NCBI RefSeq assembly: GCF_001429065.1
Contig: NZ_LMIB01000012.1
Location: 791,428 to 855,427, forward strand
Length of the DNA: 64,000 nt
Origin: Sphingomonas sp. Root710
Lineage (GTDB): Bacteria; Pseudomonadota; Alphaproteobacteria; Sphingomonadales; Sphingomonadaceae
Reading direction: 5' to 3'
Position numbers and translations under genes: made by a program. Positions 52,989 through 62,254 of the stretch are shown piece by piece. The notes under the pieces are model-generated. The model did not search any database and was not told the origin of the DNA. It worked only from the letters and a program-made list of their open reading frames with translations. Numbering within the stretch: the first letter of the stretch is position 1; the number at the start of each line of letters is the position of its first letter.

Positions 52989-53147
52989 CTACTGCGCCAA
53001 CTTCCAGATCAAGTGGCCCATGATGAAGTAAGTTGCGATGATGCCGATAGCCGCAAGAAAGCCTGTAAATCCGGAAACGACTGTGCTGCGGAACCATCCA
53101 CGCCCTGAAGCGAGCAGGCGCCTTTGCACAATTGCGTTTGTCATGGC
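52989..53147 (-). CDS. Possible small membrane protein inside the IS5-type element
   Basis: A 52-residue frame from an ATG at 53147 with one hydrophobic span (GFTGFLAAIGIIATYFIMGH). It lies within the stretch that replaces the transposase N-terminus and runs opposite to it. No family is recognised and it may be fortuitous. Confidence 0.25.
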   Translation of the reverse strand, partial: AMTNAIVQRRLLASGRGWFRSTVVSGFTGFLAAIGIIATYFIMGHLIWKLAQ

Positions 53148-53603
53148 TGCCGAGAGCACCGCGACGATCGCGCTCTTGGCCGCTCGCGGGGCGGGTTCAC
53201 CAGTAAGCTTCACTGCCTGGCTGATGCCCTAGGACGACCGCTCGCCTTCCACCTAACGGTCGGGGAAGCAGCGGACTGCAAGGCATATGACGCGCTCATA
53301 AGTCTACCCGAGCGCACGCCCGATGCCCTGCTTGCCGACAAGGGCTACGACGCCGATGCCATCCGTGCCGACCTCGCCGAGCGGAAAATCGAGGCTGTCA
53401 TCCCCGGCAAATCAAACCGCCGCGTGAAGATCGAACACGACCGCGCGCTCTACAAGCAGCGCAATCACATCGAGCGCATGTTCGGACAGCTCAAAATCAA
53501 CCGCGCCGTAGCCACCCGATACGACCAACTGGCCAACAGCTTCCTCGGAATGGTCCATCTCGCCACCGCCAGATACTGGCTCAAATTTGTCCACGCCGCC
53601 TAG
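53124..53603 (+). pseudogene. Truncated IS5/IS427-type transposase
   Basis: The catalytic C-terminal part is well preserved from about 53175: GRSRGGFTSKLHCLADALGR, LLADKGYDADAIRADLAE, and NHIERMFGQLKINRAVATRY. The N-terminal domain and the first catalytic Asp are missing, so the protein is inactive. The stop is inside the right inverted repeat, as usual in this group. Confidence 0.75.
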
Positions 53604-54148
53604 CACCGGCCCGAGTGCGTCTCTGTTCGGCCTGTCCCTTGGCTCACCGCATAAAGGCTGGCTCTGATGACGTCGCGGAGCGCTTTCCTGATCATGGTGT
53701 CACCCGCTGAAATGTGACCGATTTTGAAGTAGGATCTGACGCAAAGGAGTCGGACGAGAATGAGGAAGAGCAGGTTCAGCGACGAGTAGACCGTAGGGGT
53801 TGAAGGAGCAGGAAGAAGAATGCCAACGGCGGAGGTAGTGCAACCATCACGGATTAGTTTGCCGCCTTTGACAGTTGAAAGGCCAAATTTGGTGGTCTGG
53901 AGGTTTCTGGGTCTCCATCACGTAGGTGCTGCACGAACAGGTCACATAGGCTTGTCCCCTCATACGCGGTCCGAGAAGTTCACCCCATAGCGTCGCGCGC
54001 GCCAATCCCTTGCAAAGCGAGAAGCGTGCCGTGTAGTGGTGACTGGCCAGCTGTTTGCTCTCCTCTAACGATAGCTTCTAGCCATCTTCCCAAAGACTCT
54101 AGAGTCGCGTCAGATGCGTTAATCAGAATAGGTTTCCGGAGAGTCTCT
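53604..54148. other. Gene-poor stretch, probably IS debris
   Basis: About 545 bp between the IS5-type element and the methyltransferase. It contains short frames only. The mix of base composition and position between two IS remnants suggests several old insertions or deletions, but I could not assign any fragment to a family. Confidence 0.4.
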
Positions 54149-55114
54149 TTGCTTCATACATCAGATGCTTTTGTTACCTGCCCGCGCCATGTTGGTGAAC
54201 CACTTGTTCGCAATGGCGAGTCTTGGGGATGTAGAAATGCTAACTGTGCATATTCCCTTCGCATGGGCGGATTTCAAACCTATCTTGGAATTCCGGTTTT
54301 AATCGACTTCTCCAGCGATACCCTTTGTCGTAGCGAAGCCTACGTAGAGGTCTCCCCGCAACAAAAATTCTATCTATCTCGCTATTCAAACAAATTCGCA
54401 CGCCTGATTCGACGAATAGTAGGGGGATCAAATAAGCTTACGATAGCCAATTGCGAGCGTTTTATTTTAGAGTTAAAAAAGGGAAGTCATAGTCCGCGAG
54501 TGCTGATCATCGGATCTGGAGAAATGGGGCAAGGTACTGATATTTTATGGGCAGATAATTCAGTCCAGAGAGTCGGAATCGATATTTATCCGAGCGAGAC
54601 CACGACTTTCGTAGCTGACGCACATCAGCTTCCGTTTCTAGAGGGCAGTTTTGACGGTGTCTGGATCCAAGCGGTGCTTGAGCATGTTGCGGAACCGCTA
54701 AGGGTCGCCGCAGAGATAGACCGGGTTTTGAAGGATGGGGGGATCGTATATTCTGAGACACCCTTCATGCAGCAAGTCCATGAGGGAGCGTATGATTTTC
54801 AACGCTTTACGGTAACAGGACATCGATTCCTTTTTAGGCGCTTTGAGACCTTAGCGATCGGCGGATTAGGCGGGCCTGGAGTCGTGTTAGCTTGGGCAAT
54901 ACGCTATTTTATTTGGGGCCTGTTTCGGAATCGAAGTTTAGCAACTATTGTGTTTTACTCTTTCCTATTATGGCTGCGCTTTTTTGATCGAGCAACGGAC
55001 CAACGCGCCCTTTGGGATGGCCCATCGGGGACCTTTTTCCTGGGAAGGAAAAATGACGCCAATTTCTTGACTCAAAGGGCGTTACCGACCTTGTACAGGG
55101 GTTTTCAAGTCTGA
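54149..55114 (+). CDS. Zinc-ribbon class I methyltransferase
   Basis: A 321-residue protein. The N-terminal about 50 residues contain a Trm112-like Cys pattern (TCPRHVGEPL; WGCRNANCAY), probably a zinc ribbon. The methyltransferase follows with motif I RVLIIGSGEMGQGTDIL, acidic loop VGIDIYPSET, and WIQAVLEHVAEPLRVAAEID. A hydrophobic pair of segments lies near the C-terminus (about 250-285). TTG 54149 has GGAGAG 4 bases upstream; longer frames to 54026 lack support. Codon use is A+T-rich like the glycan island, so it probably belongs to it and was split off by the IS. Confidence 0.7.
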   Translation: MLHTSDAFVTCPRHVGEPLVRNGESWGCRNANCAYSLRMGGFQTYLGIPVLIDFSSDTLCRSEAYVEVSPQQKFYLSRYSNKFARLIRRIVGGSNKLTIANCERFILELKKGSHSPRVLIIGSGEMGQGTDILWADNSVQRVGIDIYPSETTTFVADAHQLPFLEGSFDGVWIQAVLEHVAEPLRVAAEIDRVLKDGGIVYSETPFMQQVHEGAYDFQRFTVTGHRFLFRRFETLAIGGLGGPGVVLAWAIRYFIWGLFRNRSLATIVFYSFLLWLRFFDRATDQRALWDGPSGTFFLGRKNDANFLTQRALPTLYRGFQV

Positions 55115-55132
55115 TCAGCTGGTTTGATATTT

Positions 55133-55330
55133 TACGGAAAATGGTATCAAAGAGGTTTCTGGCACTGATGCGATCACGGCACGTTCGACAGGACCGATAG
55201 CATCTTAGCGCATCGGCGATTGCCGCCGGCACGCTGTCCACGCAACTGCGGCGACCTTGCGCCCGTCCGAGTCGATGATGCAAATGTGCGACGTTTCCAT
55301 CGATCGGTCTATTCCGGCACAGTGCTTCAT
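55133..55330 (-). pseudogene. IS110-type transposase N-terminal fragment
   Basis: From ATG 55330 the minus strand reads MKHCAGIDRSMETSHICIID then SDGRKVA, the start of IS110 transposases with the first acidic catalytic residue. A TAA follows soon after, and the rest of the roughly 300-400-residue enzyme is missing. The remaining bases to about 55133 are in the same frame but short. Confidence 0.6.
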
Positions 55331-55413
55331 GGCCGCTTCCTTCTTCCATGTCCGACAATCAGGACGTGCGCCCTAATCCGGGCTGAGGAAGCAGCCACAA
55401 ATTGCAAGATGAC

Positions 55414-56145
55414 TCATTTAGCCCACTCAGCGACGACGATGACGAGCGCGATGGCGGCGAGATAGTTTTGTGCGTGTCGCTCATATTTGGTTGCGGCGTC
55501 CGAAGAACCTCTCGATGACGTTTCTTCTGCGATAGATGCGCCGATCGAGACGGTAAAATGTGCGACGTGAGGCGCTGAGGAGATGACGGCTTTGACGTTT
55601 CGCGCTGCCAGCCAATTGCGCAGACTATCTTCATCATAGACTTTGTCCGCGAGCAGGTGCCTGGTGGAACGACGGCGCCCAACAGCGGGATAGCGATGAA
55701 GATATCGGCGTGTTGCCCGGTGTCAGGGTGATGGCGACCGGCCGGCAGCGATCATCGGCCAAGCGGTGGATCTTGCACGCCCGGCCACCGCGCGAGCGGC
55801 CGGTCACTTCTTCATACTCCTCCGCCGAGCCGGGCGCTTTGAGTTGGCTGCTGTCGATCGACAGTTCCTTGGACACCGGCCCGGCGCAGCGATCTTCTCG
55901 AATAGCCGTTGCCAGAGGAACCGCTGCGACCAGCGGTTGTAGATAGTGGTCAGCGGACCGTAGACGTCCGGCGCACATCGCGCCAGCGCCAACCGGCCTT
56001 GAGCACGTGCAAGATGCCCGAGATCACCGTCCGATCGTCCACTCTCGGCTTGTCTGGCTTCCCTTTCGGCAGATGCGGCTCAACGCTGCCCATGCATCAT
56101 CCGGAAGCCAGAACAGTGCCGCGACATAGCCACCCCGCACAAACT
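55414..56145 (-). pseudogene. Frameshifted IS5-family transposase
   Basis: Transposase sequence can be followed in three frames. The N-terminal part near 56145-55990 reads LFWLPDDAWAALSRI, KPRVDDRTVISGILHVLKAG and WRWRDV. The middle, in another frame, has LSIDSSQLKAPGSAEEYEEV and GRSRGGRACKIHRLADDR. The end, in a further frame, has LLADKVYDEDSLRNWLAARN and finishes EWAK at 55414. Several indels are needed to restore it, and part of the DDE region is missing. It is unrelated in sequence detail to the IS5-type element at 53 kb. Confidence 0.7.
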
Positions 56146-56199
56146 CACGGAAATGGCATATTTTTCACGACTTCTCAGTGAGATGCATAGGCTCTCAAC

Positions 56200-57420
56200 C
56201 TAGCGCCTTACGAGCTTAATAGCAGATAGCGCTAACTCTACATCGCCTTGGTCTGACCCGCCACCAGCCGTCAGAATCAGTTGCTGAGCCGGACAGGCGG
56301 TCACTGGAACGAAGATATCCGACTTGTCGATTGATTTAGCCTCACCGGAAGACACTGTCTTTTCCCAAAGCGTTGTCTCGCGTGGACCGGCCAAGCAAGT
56401 CATCTTCCAGTACAGGCCGACCTTTACAAAACCGCCCGGAGCTCGCAACCACTGGACCAAGCGATATCCGCCCGGCGACAGCAACAATATCCGCCGTGCG
56501 ACTTCCGTCCGATGGTCCGCTGATATGCGGATTCGCAGGCCGGTCGCACCGTCTGAATGCGCCCCCCCCTCCTCATTGTCGCTCAGTTTCCAGGCGAAGG
56601 GACCGAAGCCGTCGTCAGTAGTGGCGGGGGTGAAGCCGATCTCTGACAATAGAGTTTCGCCGCCCGACAAGCCGTGCCGAAGATAGGCGCGCGCCAATTC
56701 GAAGTTGCCTTCCGTCGCGACCGCACCCAAGATACTGGCATCAATACCGTCGTACGCGGGATTGCGCGGAAGCCCCCTGGCGGCCATTACCATGTATGCC
56801 GTATAACTACCAGTTGCTGGCGAAGACACCGCTGCGAAACGTAAGAAGCTCGGCATCCATGGCCGCTGTTCGCGAAGGTAGGGAATCAGGGCAGCGCGCA
56901 AGCCCGGATCAAAAAGCCCCTCGGCAAACGCCGGATACATAAGATCCCGCCCCACTTGGCTGGTCGCCGCAGCCTCGTCAAAGGATCGCATCAACAGACT
57001 TACATCACCGCGGGCGAGAGCTTCGGTAACGAACAGCCAACTCGTCCCGAGATCTCGCCTCGAGACATCATGAGCGAGCTCGAGCAGCCGCCGCGACGAT
57101 CCGGCCCGGCCTTCGATCGCCTCGGCCACTGCCAACTGGCGTAGCGCTGGCGCAGTCAGCGGTTCCGACAGCAATGCCTTGCGCGCGACCTCAGCAGTTT
57201 GCCGTGCGCGCGCAATATCGATCAAACCCTCAGCCTGTCGCTGGTCGGCAAGCAGGGTCAGCGCGACTGCATCGTCTTTGCGCCAACGCAGGGCCGTTTC
57301 CGGATTTTGCATGCGCCAGTGATTGGCGGCGGCATTTATGCCAGATGCCAGAGCTAGCGCGAGTGCGCCTGCGGCTATGGGAAACCGGAAGGCGCTACGG
57401 ATGAGAAGGCGCCGCTCCAT
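56200..57420 (-). CDS. Hypothetical protein of the exopolysaccharide locus
   Basis: A 406-residue protein with one N-terminal membrane helix (FPIAAGALALALASGINAAA), an alpha-helical TPR-like region (about 45-260) and a beta-rich C-terminal domain (about 285-405). It lies 8 bp after the autokinase gene on the same strand, so it is the last gene of that operon. Proteins of this layout accompany Wzc-type systems in sphingomonads. I do not know its function; a periplasmic scaffold role is a guess. Confidence 0.6.
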   Translation of the reverse strand: MERRLLIRSAFRFPIAAGALALALASGINAAANHWRMQNPETALRWRKDDAVALTLLADQRQAEGLIDIARARQTAEVARKALLSEPLTAPALRQLAVAEAIEGRAGSSRRLLELAHDVSRRDLGTSWLFVTEALARGDVSLLMRSFDEAAATSQVGRDLMYPAFAEGLFDPGLRAALIPYLREQRPWMPSFLRFAAVSSPATGSYTAYMVMAARGLPRNPAYDGIDASILGAVATEGNFELARAYLRHGLSGGETLLSEIGFTPATTDDGFGPFAWKLSDNEEGGAHSDGATGLRIRISADHRTEVARRILLLSPGGYRLVQWLRAPGGFVKVGLYWKMTCLAGPRETTLWEKTVSSGEAKSIDKSDIFVPVTACPAQQLILTAGGGSDQGDVELALSAIKLVRR

Positions 57421-57428
57421 TCAGACCA

Positions 57429-59651
57429 TCATCCGGCTCGGTTTTCGACCGTATCGCCATAGCCATAGCCATAGCCATATCCATAGCCATAGGCCAAATC
57501 GCTGGCCTTCAGCTTCGTCAGGATGGTACCGAAGATATGGGTATTGACCATGCGTAGACGGTTGATCGAAGCGCGAATGCCGCGCACCGCAGCGCCTTCT
57601 GCCTGCACGACGAGCACCGCCCCCTCGACCGCGCGACCAAGCAAGGGTGCGTCACTGAGACCGAGGATCGGCGGCGCGTCGACGACGACATGGTCGAACA
57701 TCCCTTGAAGTTCGTTAATCACCTGCCGAATGCGGTCGCTGCTGAGCAGTTCGGCGGCGCTCGGCGGCTTCGGGCCGGAGGTGAGCACCGAGACGCCCTT
57801 ATGCGCGGTGGGCCGGACGAGTGCTTGGATATTATCGTCGCCCGCCAGCGCGTTGCTCAGCCCCGCCTGGTTGTCCAAACCGAGCAGATGATGGATGTCT
57901 GGGGACCGCATGTCGCCATCGACCAGGACGACGCGCCGGCCGGTGCGGCCAATGATCCGCGCCAGCGAATAGGATGTCGTCGATTTTCCTTCACCCGGCC
58001 GGGTGCTGGTGACGATGAACGACCGCGGTAAGCCGTGGTCGGTGGTAAAGGCCAGATTGGACCGAATCGTGAAATATGCCTCCGAAAAATAGGATTTCGG
58101 ATCCTCGATACTTTCGGTGACATCGGTATCGGTCAGCGGCACATGGCCGAGCAACGGCAGATGGAACATCTGCTGAATCTGGCCAGGGTTGCTGACCCCC
58201 TCGTCAATCTGTTCGAGGCCAACGGTGGCCGCTATCGCGAGACCAAGACCGATAACAAGCGCCAGCGCCATATTCCGCGGCAGACTTGGCGCCGACGGGG
58301 TCTGTGGAACTTCTGCGTTGTCGACAACCACGATGTTACTCACGCCCACCATGCCGGCGACGCCGATTTCCTTGTAGCGCTGGAGCAGCGCGTCATAGAG
58401 TTGGCGATTGGTATCTGCTTCACGCTGGTAGATATTATACTGGATCGCATCATGCTGCTGGCGATCGAGACGGCCCTTGAGCGCGGCGACCTGCGCTTTC
58501 AGATCATTCTCACGCTTAAGCGCTTCACGATAGTTGAGCGAACGGCTTGTCATCACCCGCCGAGTCTCACGCGCGATCGATTGATCCAAATCCTGGATCT
58601 GTACCATCAAGGCCTTGGCTGACGGATAGTTTGGCTCGAAACGGACAACGAGCTTCGCATATTCTGCCGCCAGATCGGCGCGGCGCTGCCGCAGCTGCGC
58701 GATCGTCTGGTTGGCAAGTACTTCGGCATTATCGCTTCCGCCGGCCCCGCTCGTCGCGCGGCTCTCCGCTGCTATCCGATCCGCGGTAGCTGTATTCAGG
58801 GCATTGTTCAGCGCCTCTAAGTCGCTGGCAACCATCGTCCGCTGGATTTGCGTCTTGCCTTCAGCATCGCGCGTCGTGCTGAGCGTGACGATGTCGTTCT
58901 TCGACGCATAGGAGACCACTTCGCGCTCCGACTGCTCGAGCCGGACGCGGAGGTTCGCCAGCCGCTCCTCCAGGAACCGCCGAGCATCGGCGGTCGATGC
59001 CAGCTGCCGGTCCATACTCGCCGCGATGAACTGCCGCGTCCACGCGTTGGCAATCTCAGCCGAGGTGGCGGCCGAGCGTGATGTGTAGCTGATATTGACC
59101 AAGCGGGACCGGCGCACTGGCACGATCTCTATATTCTCCAACAGCAAGTCGATCGCCAGCTTTTGCCGTGCCTGGAGCTGGGCAGCTGTGAGGCTGCCCT
59201 GCCCGCTGACACCGAACCTATCGGAATCAAGGTCTATGCCATGGGCCGCGAAAAATGCGTCCCGGCGTGCGAGGTGAAGCGCCTTGGCGACTCGGTCGGC
59301 CAGCGATTGCGCGCGCAAAAGCGTATATTGGGTTTCGTAAAACTCCAGATCCCGATCCGCGCCATCGGAATCCAGGCCTTCGACCTTGGTCACCTTCTTC
59401 TGTTCGCGGCTGATCTCGATCTGGGCCTTAGCGGTGTAGCGCGCAGGAGACAGGAGCGTGATTATGAGTCCGATGGCAAGAGCCGCAGCGATAATCGCGG
59501 CAATCAGCCAGCGCCAGCGCGTCGCTGTGTGCCAATATTGCTTCAGGATCGGCGGCAGCGTGTAGCTGTCATCATAGGGGTTTTTGGGCCGCCCGCTGGC
59601 GCTCGGCATTGCGAGCGTCTGGATGGCGCCCGGTACATCAGCATCACGCAT
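57429..59651 (-). CDS. Wzc/GumC-type chain-length regulator with tyrosine autokinase
   Basis: A 740-residue inner-membrane protein. A Wzz domain with a first membrane helix (about 45-65) is followed by a long periplasmic coiled coil (about 190-400), and a second helix near 455-475. The cytoplasmic BY-kinase has Walker A TSTRPGEGKSTTSYSLA, Walker A' VVLVDGDMRSPDIHHL and Walker B HVVVDAPPILGLSD. The C-terminus is a Tyr cluster of six Tyr-Gly pairs, the autophosphorylation target that tunes polymer length. It follows the export lipoprotein gene by 36 bp. Confidence 0.92.
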   Translation of the reverse strand: MRDADVPGAIQTLAMPSASGRPKNPYDDSYTLPPILKQYWHTATRWRWLIAAIIAAALAIGLIITLLSPARYTAKAQIEISREQKKVTKVEGLDSDGADRDLEFYETQYTLLRAQSLADRVAKALHLARRDAFFAAHGIDLDSDRFGVSGQGSLTAAQLQARQKLAIDLLLENIEIVPVRRSRLVNISYTSRSAATSAEIANAWTRQFIAASMDRQLASTADARRFLEERLANLRVRLEQSEREVVSYASKNDIVTLSTTRDAEGKTQIQRTMVASDLEALNNALNTATADRIAAESRATSGAGGSDNAEVLANQTIAQLRQRRADLAAEYAKLVVRFEPNYPSAKALMVQIQDLDQSIARETRRVMTSRSLNYREALKRENDLKAQVAALKGRLDRQQHDAIQYNIYQREADTNRQLYDALLQRYKEIGVAGMVGVSNIVVVDNAEVPQTPSAPSLPRNMALALVIGLGLAIAATVGLEQIDEGVSNPGQIQQMFHLPLLGHVPLTDTDVTESIEDPKSYFSEAYFTIRSNLAFTTDHGLPRSFIVTSTRPGEGKSTTSYSLARIIGRTGRRVVLVDGDMRSPDIHHLLGLDNQAGLSNALAGDDNIQALVRPTAHKGVSVLTSGPKPPSAAELLSSDRIRQVINELQGMFDHVVVDAPPILGLSDAPLLGRAVEGAVLVVQAEGAAVRGIRASINRLRMVNTHIFGTILTKLKASDLAYGYGYGYGYGYGDTVENRAG
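57456..57491. repeat. Hexanucleotide repeat encoding the Tyr-Gly tail of the autokinase
   Basis: Six tandem 6-bp units, GCCATA on the plus strand with one variant (TCCATA at 57480-57485), read TAT-GGN on the coding strand. In-frame loss or gain of a unit would remove or add one Tyr without disturbing the rest of the protein. Perfect short repeats of this kind slip during replication. Confidence 0.85.
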
Positions 59652-59687
59652 GGAAAATACTCACGATGGAGAGCCGCATTCCGTTTC

Positions 59688-60407
59688 TCACCGGAACCGG
59701 TCGACCGCGACGATCAAAGGCGTCGTCAGCAGCGGGACGACCTGGAGAATATCCTTGAAGGTCCGGCGCGCCCTGGACTCACCAACGACAATGACATCAT
59801 TGGCATAAACGTCGGGATCGGGATAGGCGCCGAGGCGAATCGCCTTCAAACTATAGAGCGCCGCGAATTTCTCGCCGCGGACGGTCCGGAATATCACGAC
59901 CTCGTTGAGCTTGGCGAACTCGTCGGTGCCGCCTGACAAGGCAACGGCGCGCAGCAGCGTCATACGTCCGACGACAGGAAATAGCCCAGGTTTCCTAACC
60001 TGGCCTTCGACAGTCACGACCTGGCTGACTGTCTCCTCGAGGTTGACCGTTACCTGGGGGTTGCGGACATAATTAGCGGCAAGCCGTTTCTCCAGCAGAT
60101 GTTCGATTTCGCCCGGCGTGTTGCCGGCAACCGTCAAAACCCCAACGAGCGGGAAGGAGATGCGGCCGCTGGCATCGACCTGAACTTTGCGCTTTGACAG
60201 TTCGTCGATCCCGAACACGTCAATCATGAGCTTGTCGAACGGCCCGACAATATAGGGGCGATCGACTTCGGTCAGGTCGCTCCGGTCAGGCACGGGGAGC
60301 TCCGTCGCGTCCATGACCTGGAGATTCGGCGCGCCACCGACCTTTGGGGTCGAGGCGCAACCCGCCAAGGCGAGCGCCGCCGCGATCGTGGCCAGACCTT
60401 TGCGCAT
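59688..60407 (-). CDS. Polysaccharide export lipoprotein (Wza/GumB-like)
   Basis: A 239-residue outer-membrane lipoprotein with lipobox LALAGC. The polysaccharide export domain reads YIVGPFDKLMIDVFG, SGRISFPLVGVLTVAG and RNPQVTVNL. A SLBB-like region follows (VTVEGQVRKPGLFPVVG). The C-terminal tail ends PLIVAVDRFR. It forms the export channel with the Wzc-like protein downstream. The start ATG 60407 is preferred because it places the lipobox correctly; the frame to 60464 is longer. Confidence 0.9.
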   Translation of the reverse strand: MRKGLATIAAALALAGCASTPKVGGAPNLQVMDATELPVPDRSDLTEVDRPYIVGPFDKLMIDVFGIDELSKRKVQVDASGRISFPLVGVLTVAGNTPGEIEHLLEKRLAANYVRNPQVTVNLEETVSQVVTVEGQVRKPGLFPVVGRMTLLRAVALSGGTDEFAKLNEVVIFRTVRGEKFAALYSLKAIRLGAYPDPDVYANDVIVVGESRARRTFKDILQVVPLLTTPLIVAVDRFR

Positions 60408-60465
60408 TACACCAAAACCCCCGTTCGATATTTTTCGTTGTAAAATCAGAAACAAGCCCGTCAAT

Positions 60466-61872
60466 TCATTTTATCCGGGAAACCGCTGGTCCGAGTGGCA
60501 CCATCCACACGACCGAGACACAAAAAAGGCAGGCGAGAGCCGGCGTTCGCAGCGGATAATCGCCGACGCTGGCCAATCCCAGGATCAACAGGCTCCAAAG
60601 ACCTGCGCCCGCAAGATCGGCGTCGACGCGAATAGCCTTTCTCGCCCGCCACCATCGCCTTGAGGCCACACCATAAGCCGCTATCGCCGCGACAAGCAGG
60701 AGCACGGCCGGCAGCCCGCCCGTCACCAGCAGTTCGAGCGGGTCATTATGGGCGTGACCGAAAGCTGTCAGGTCGAGCAACGCACGGGGCTCGTGCACGC
60801 GGTATATTTCGCGGAACGAGCCGATGCCCGAACCGATGGGGAAATATTCGGCCGCCATGCGCAAGATGGGGCCCCACGCCTTGAATCGAACCTCCTCCGT
60901 CTCAGCACCGCGCACCAATCGATCGAAGGCCAAAGCGCGGCCCATCACAACCGTTACCAGTACGATGGCGATCATTGCCACCACCACGCCCCCCCATAAG
61001 AGGCGGCGCGGCAGTCGCCGCCCGGAGGCCGGCGCTGGCAAACGATAGAGAAAGGGTATCGAGAGAAGGCCTACGGCCAGCGCCATGATGCCCGCACGCG
61101 ACCCCGCGACAAGGATAAGCGGCACCAGAAACAGGCCGATTGCCAAGGCAAGTCCGGCGCGGAGCCGCGCGTCGAGGCGATCCCGACGAGACGCCGAGGC
61201 ATATGCCGCCAGCATCGGGAACATCGTGGCAAGAAACGCCGCATGGTGATTGCGATTGGCGAAAAGGCCGTCGACCCCCTTGCTGGCGAACGCGTAGAAA
61301 TAGAGCGGACTGGCGGGACCGCCGCTTATCTGGGCCAGCCCGAGCAGCGCGCTCGCCATTCCCAGCAAGATGAGCAGCATAAGCGTCGCCTCCTGTTCGC
61401 GCCGGTTCAACCTGATCATCAGCAGCAGGCACGCGACCGGCGGGAGCATGGCGAACAGCGCGTTCCATGTGCCCGAAGGCACGAGGCTAATCGGACGCCA
61501 TAGGCCGTGCAGCCCGGCCGCGGCGTCGATCGCCACAACCAGGCCGCGTCCGGGCAGCCCCGTCCAGAGCAGCGGCGGCATTGGAATCAGATGGATAGCA
61601 ACGAGCCCGATCATCGCGGCGGCCATGATCAGCAGGAAGCGATGCGCTCTCAAAGGTTCAGCGGTCATCCCCCAGATCGCGTAACCCAATGCCAGGGCGG
61701 CAAGCGGCCTGAGTATGATGAGCGATTCGATATCGGGCCGTGATCCACCGCCCAGCGCAAATGCCGCCAGGAGCATGATACACAGGACCCAAAAGGGTGC
61801 CCCTAGCCGCGCTGGCGTGGCGGTGACCGATGACTTCACGCGCCGTGCTGCAGGAGGGTTGGTGCTATCCAC
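60466..61872 (-). CDS. O-antigen ligase/Wzy-like membrane protein
   Basis: A 468-residue protein with about twelve hydrophobic segments and the large periplasmic loop typical of the O-antigen ligase family. Landmarks are GLFANRNHHAAFLATMFPML, the LVAGSRAGIMAL segment and FGHAHNDPLELLVTGG with the conserved His. It probably polymerises or ligates the exopolysaccharide. GTG start at 61872. It heads the minus-strand operon that includes the export lipoprotein and autokinase. Confidence 0.87.
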   Translation of the reverse strand: MDSTNPPAARRVKSSVTATPARLGAPFWVLCIMLLAAFALGGGSRPDIESLIILRPLAALALGYAIWGMTAEPLRAHRFLLIMAAAMIGLVAIHLIPMPPLLWTGLPGRGLVVAIDAAAGLHGLWRPISLVPSGTWNALFAMLPPVACLLLMIRLNRREQEATLMLLILLGMASALLGLAQISGGPASPLYFYAFASKGVDGLFANRNHHAAFLATMFPMLAAYASASRRDRLDARLRAGLALAIGLFLVPLILVAGSRAGIMALAVGLLSIPFLYRLPAPASGRRLPRRLLWGGVVVAMIAIVLVTVVMGRALAFDRLVRGAETEEVRFKAWGPILRMAAEYFPIGSGIGSFREIYRVHEPRALLDLTAFGHAHNDPLELLVTGGLPAVLLLVAAIAAYGVASRRWWRARKAIRVDADLAGAGLWSLLILGLASVGDYPLRTPALACLFCVSVVWMVPLGPAVSRIK

Positions 61873-62254
61873 ATCACCTCGAGATCAAAGATCGCTCGCT
61901 GGCAGGCCCTTGTGCGATCCTGCGGCCTGTAGCCGACTTCCCGCCAGGATCAATAGCATTGAATCTCCCGGCCGTTGTGTCTCAGCGCACAGCCGCGCGC
62001 TGGAAAAATGCCATCATCTGGCATCGCGCGCCGTCGCTCGCGCTATCTCACCATGCTGGTGCCATGCGATCGGCGTCCGTAAGGGAAACTTACAGGGTTG
62101 ATCTCCCGGACGATCTGGGCGACGGCTTTCTGGCGCCGGGGCAGAAATGAGAAAACTGCGGCCTTCGGCCTGTTTGTGCCATGGATCACTGCTGCATTTA
62201 GCCATTCGATCTACATGTTTGGGCGCTGTGCAGGGGTAAGCGGGGGATTGCGGC
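61873..62254. other. Divergent promoter region of the exopolysaccharide locus
   Basis: About 380 bp between the divergent ligase and sugar-transferase genes. It should hold both promoters. Short frames are present but none is convincing. No operator repeat was recognised. Confidence 0.4.

Larger units (their letters stand above)
52967..53603. mobile_element. Internally rearranged IS5-type element
   Basis: Near-perfect terminal inverted repeats: CTAGGCGGCGTGGACAAATT at 52967-52986 and its complement at 53584-53603. Both ends are CTAG or TA, as in the IS427 subgroup. At 637 bp it is shorter than a full copy. The first part of the transposase is absent, and about 190 bp between the left repeat and about 53175 is unrelated to transposase. 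It sits at the end of the glycan island. Confidence 0.75.

Noticed and set aside
57456..57491. Short tandem repeats considered as a CRISPR array
   Set aside because: Units are 6 bp, without spacers, and inside a coding sequence. No CRISPR array or cas gene was seen anywhere in the window.
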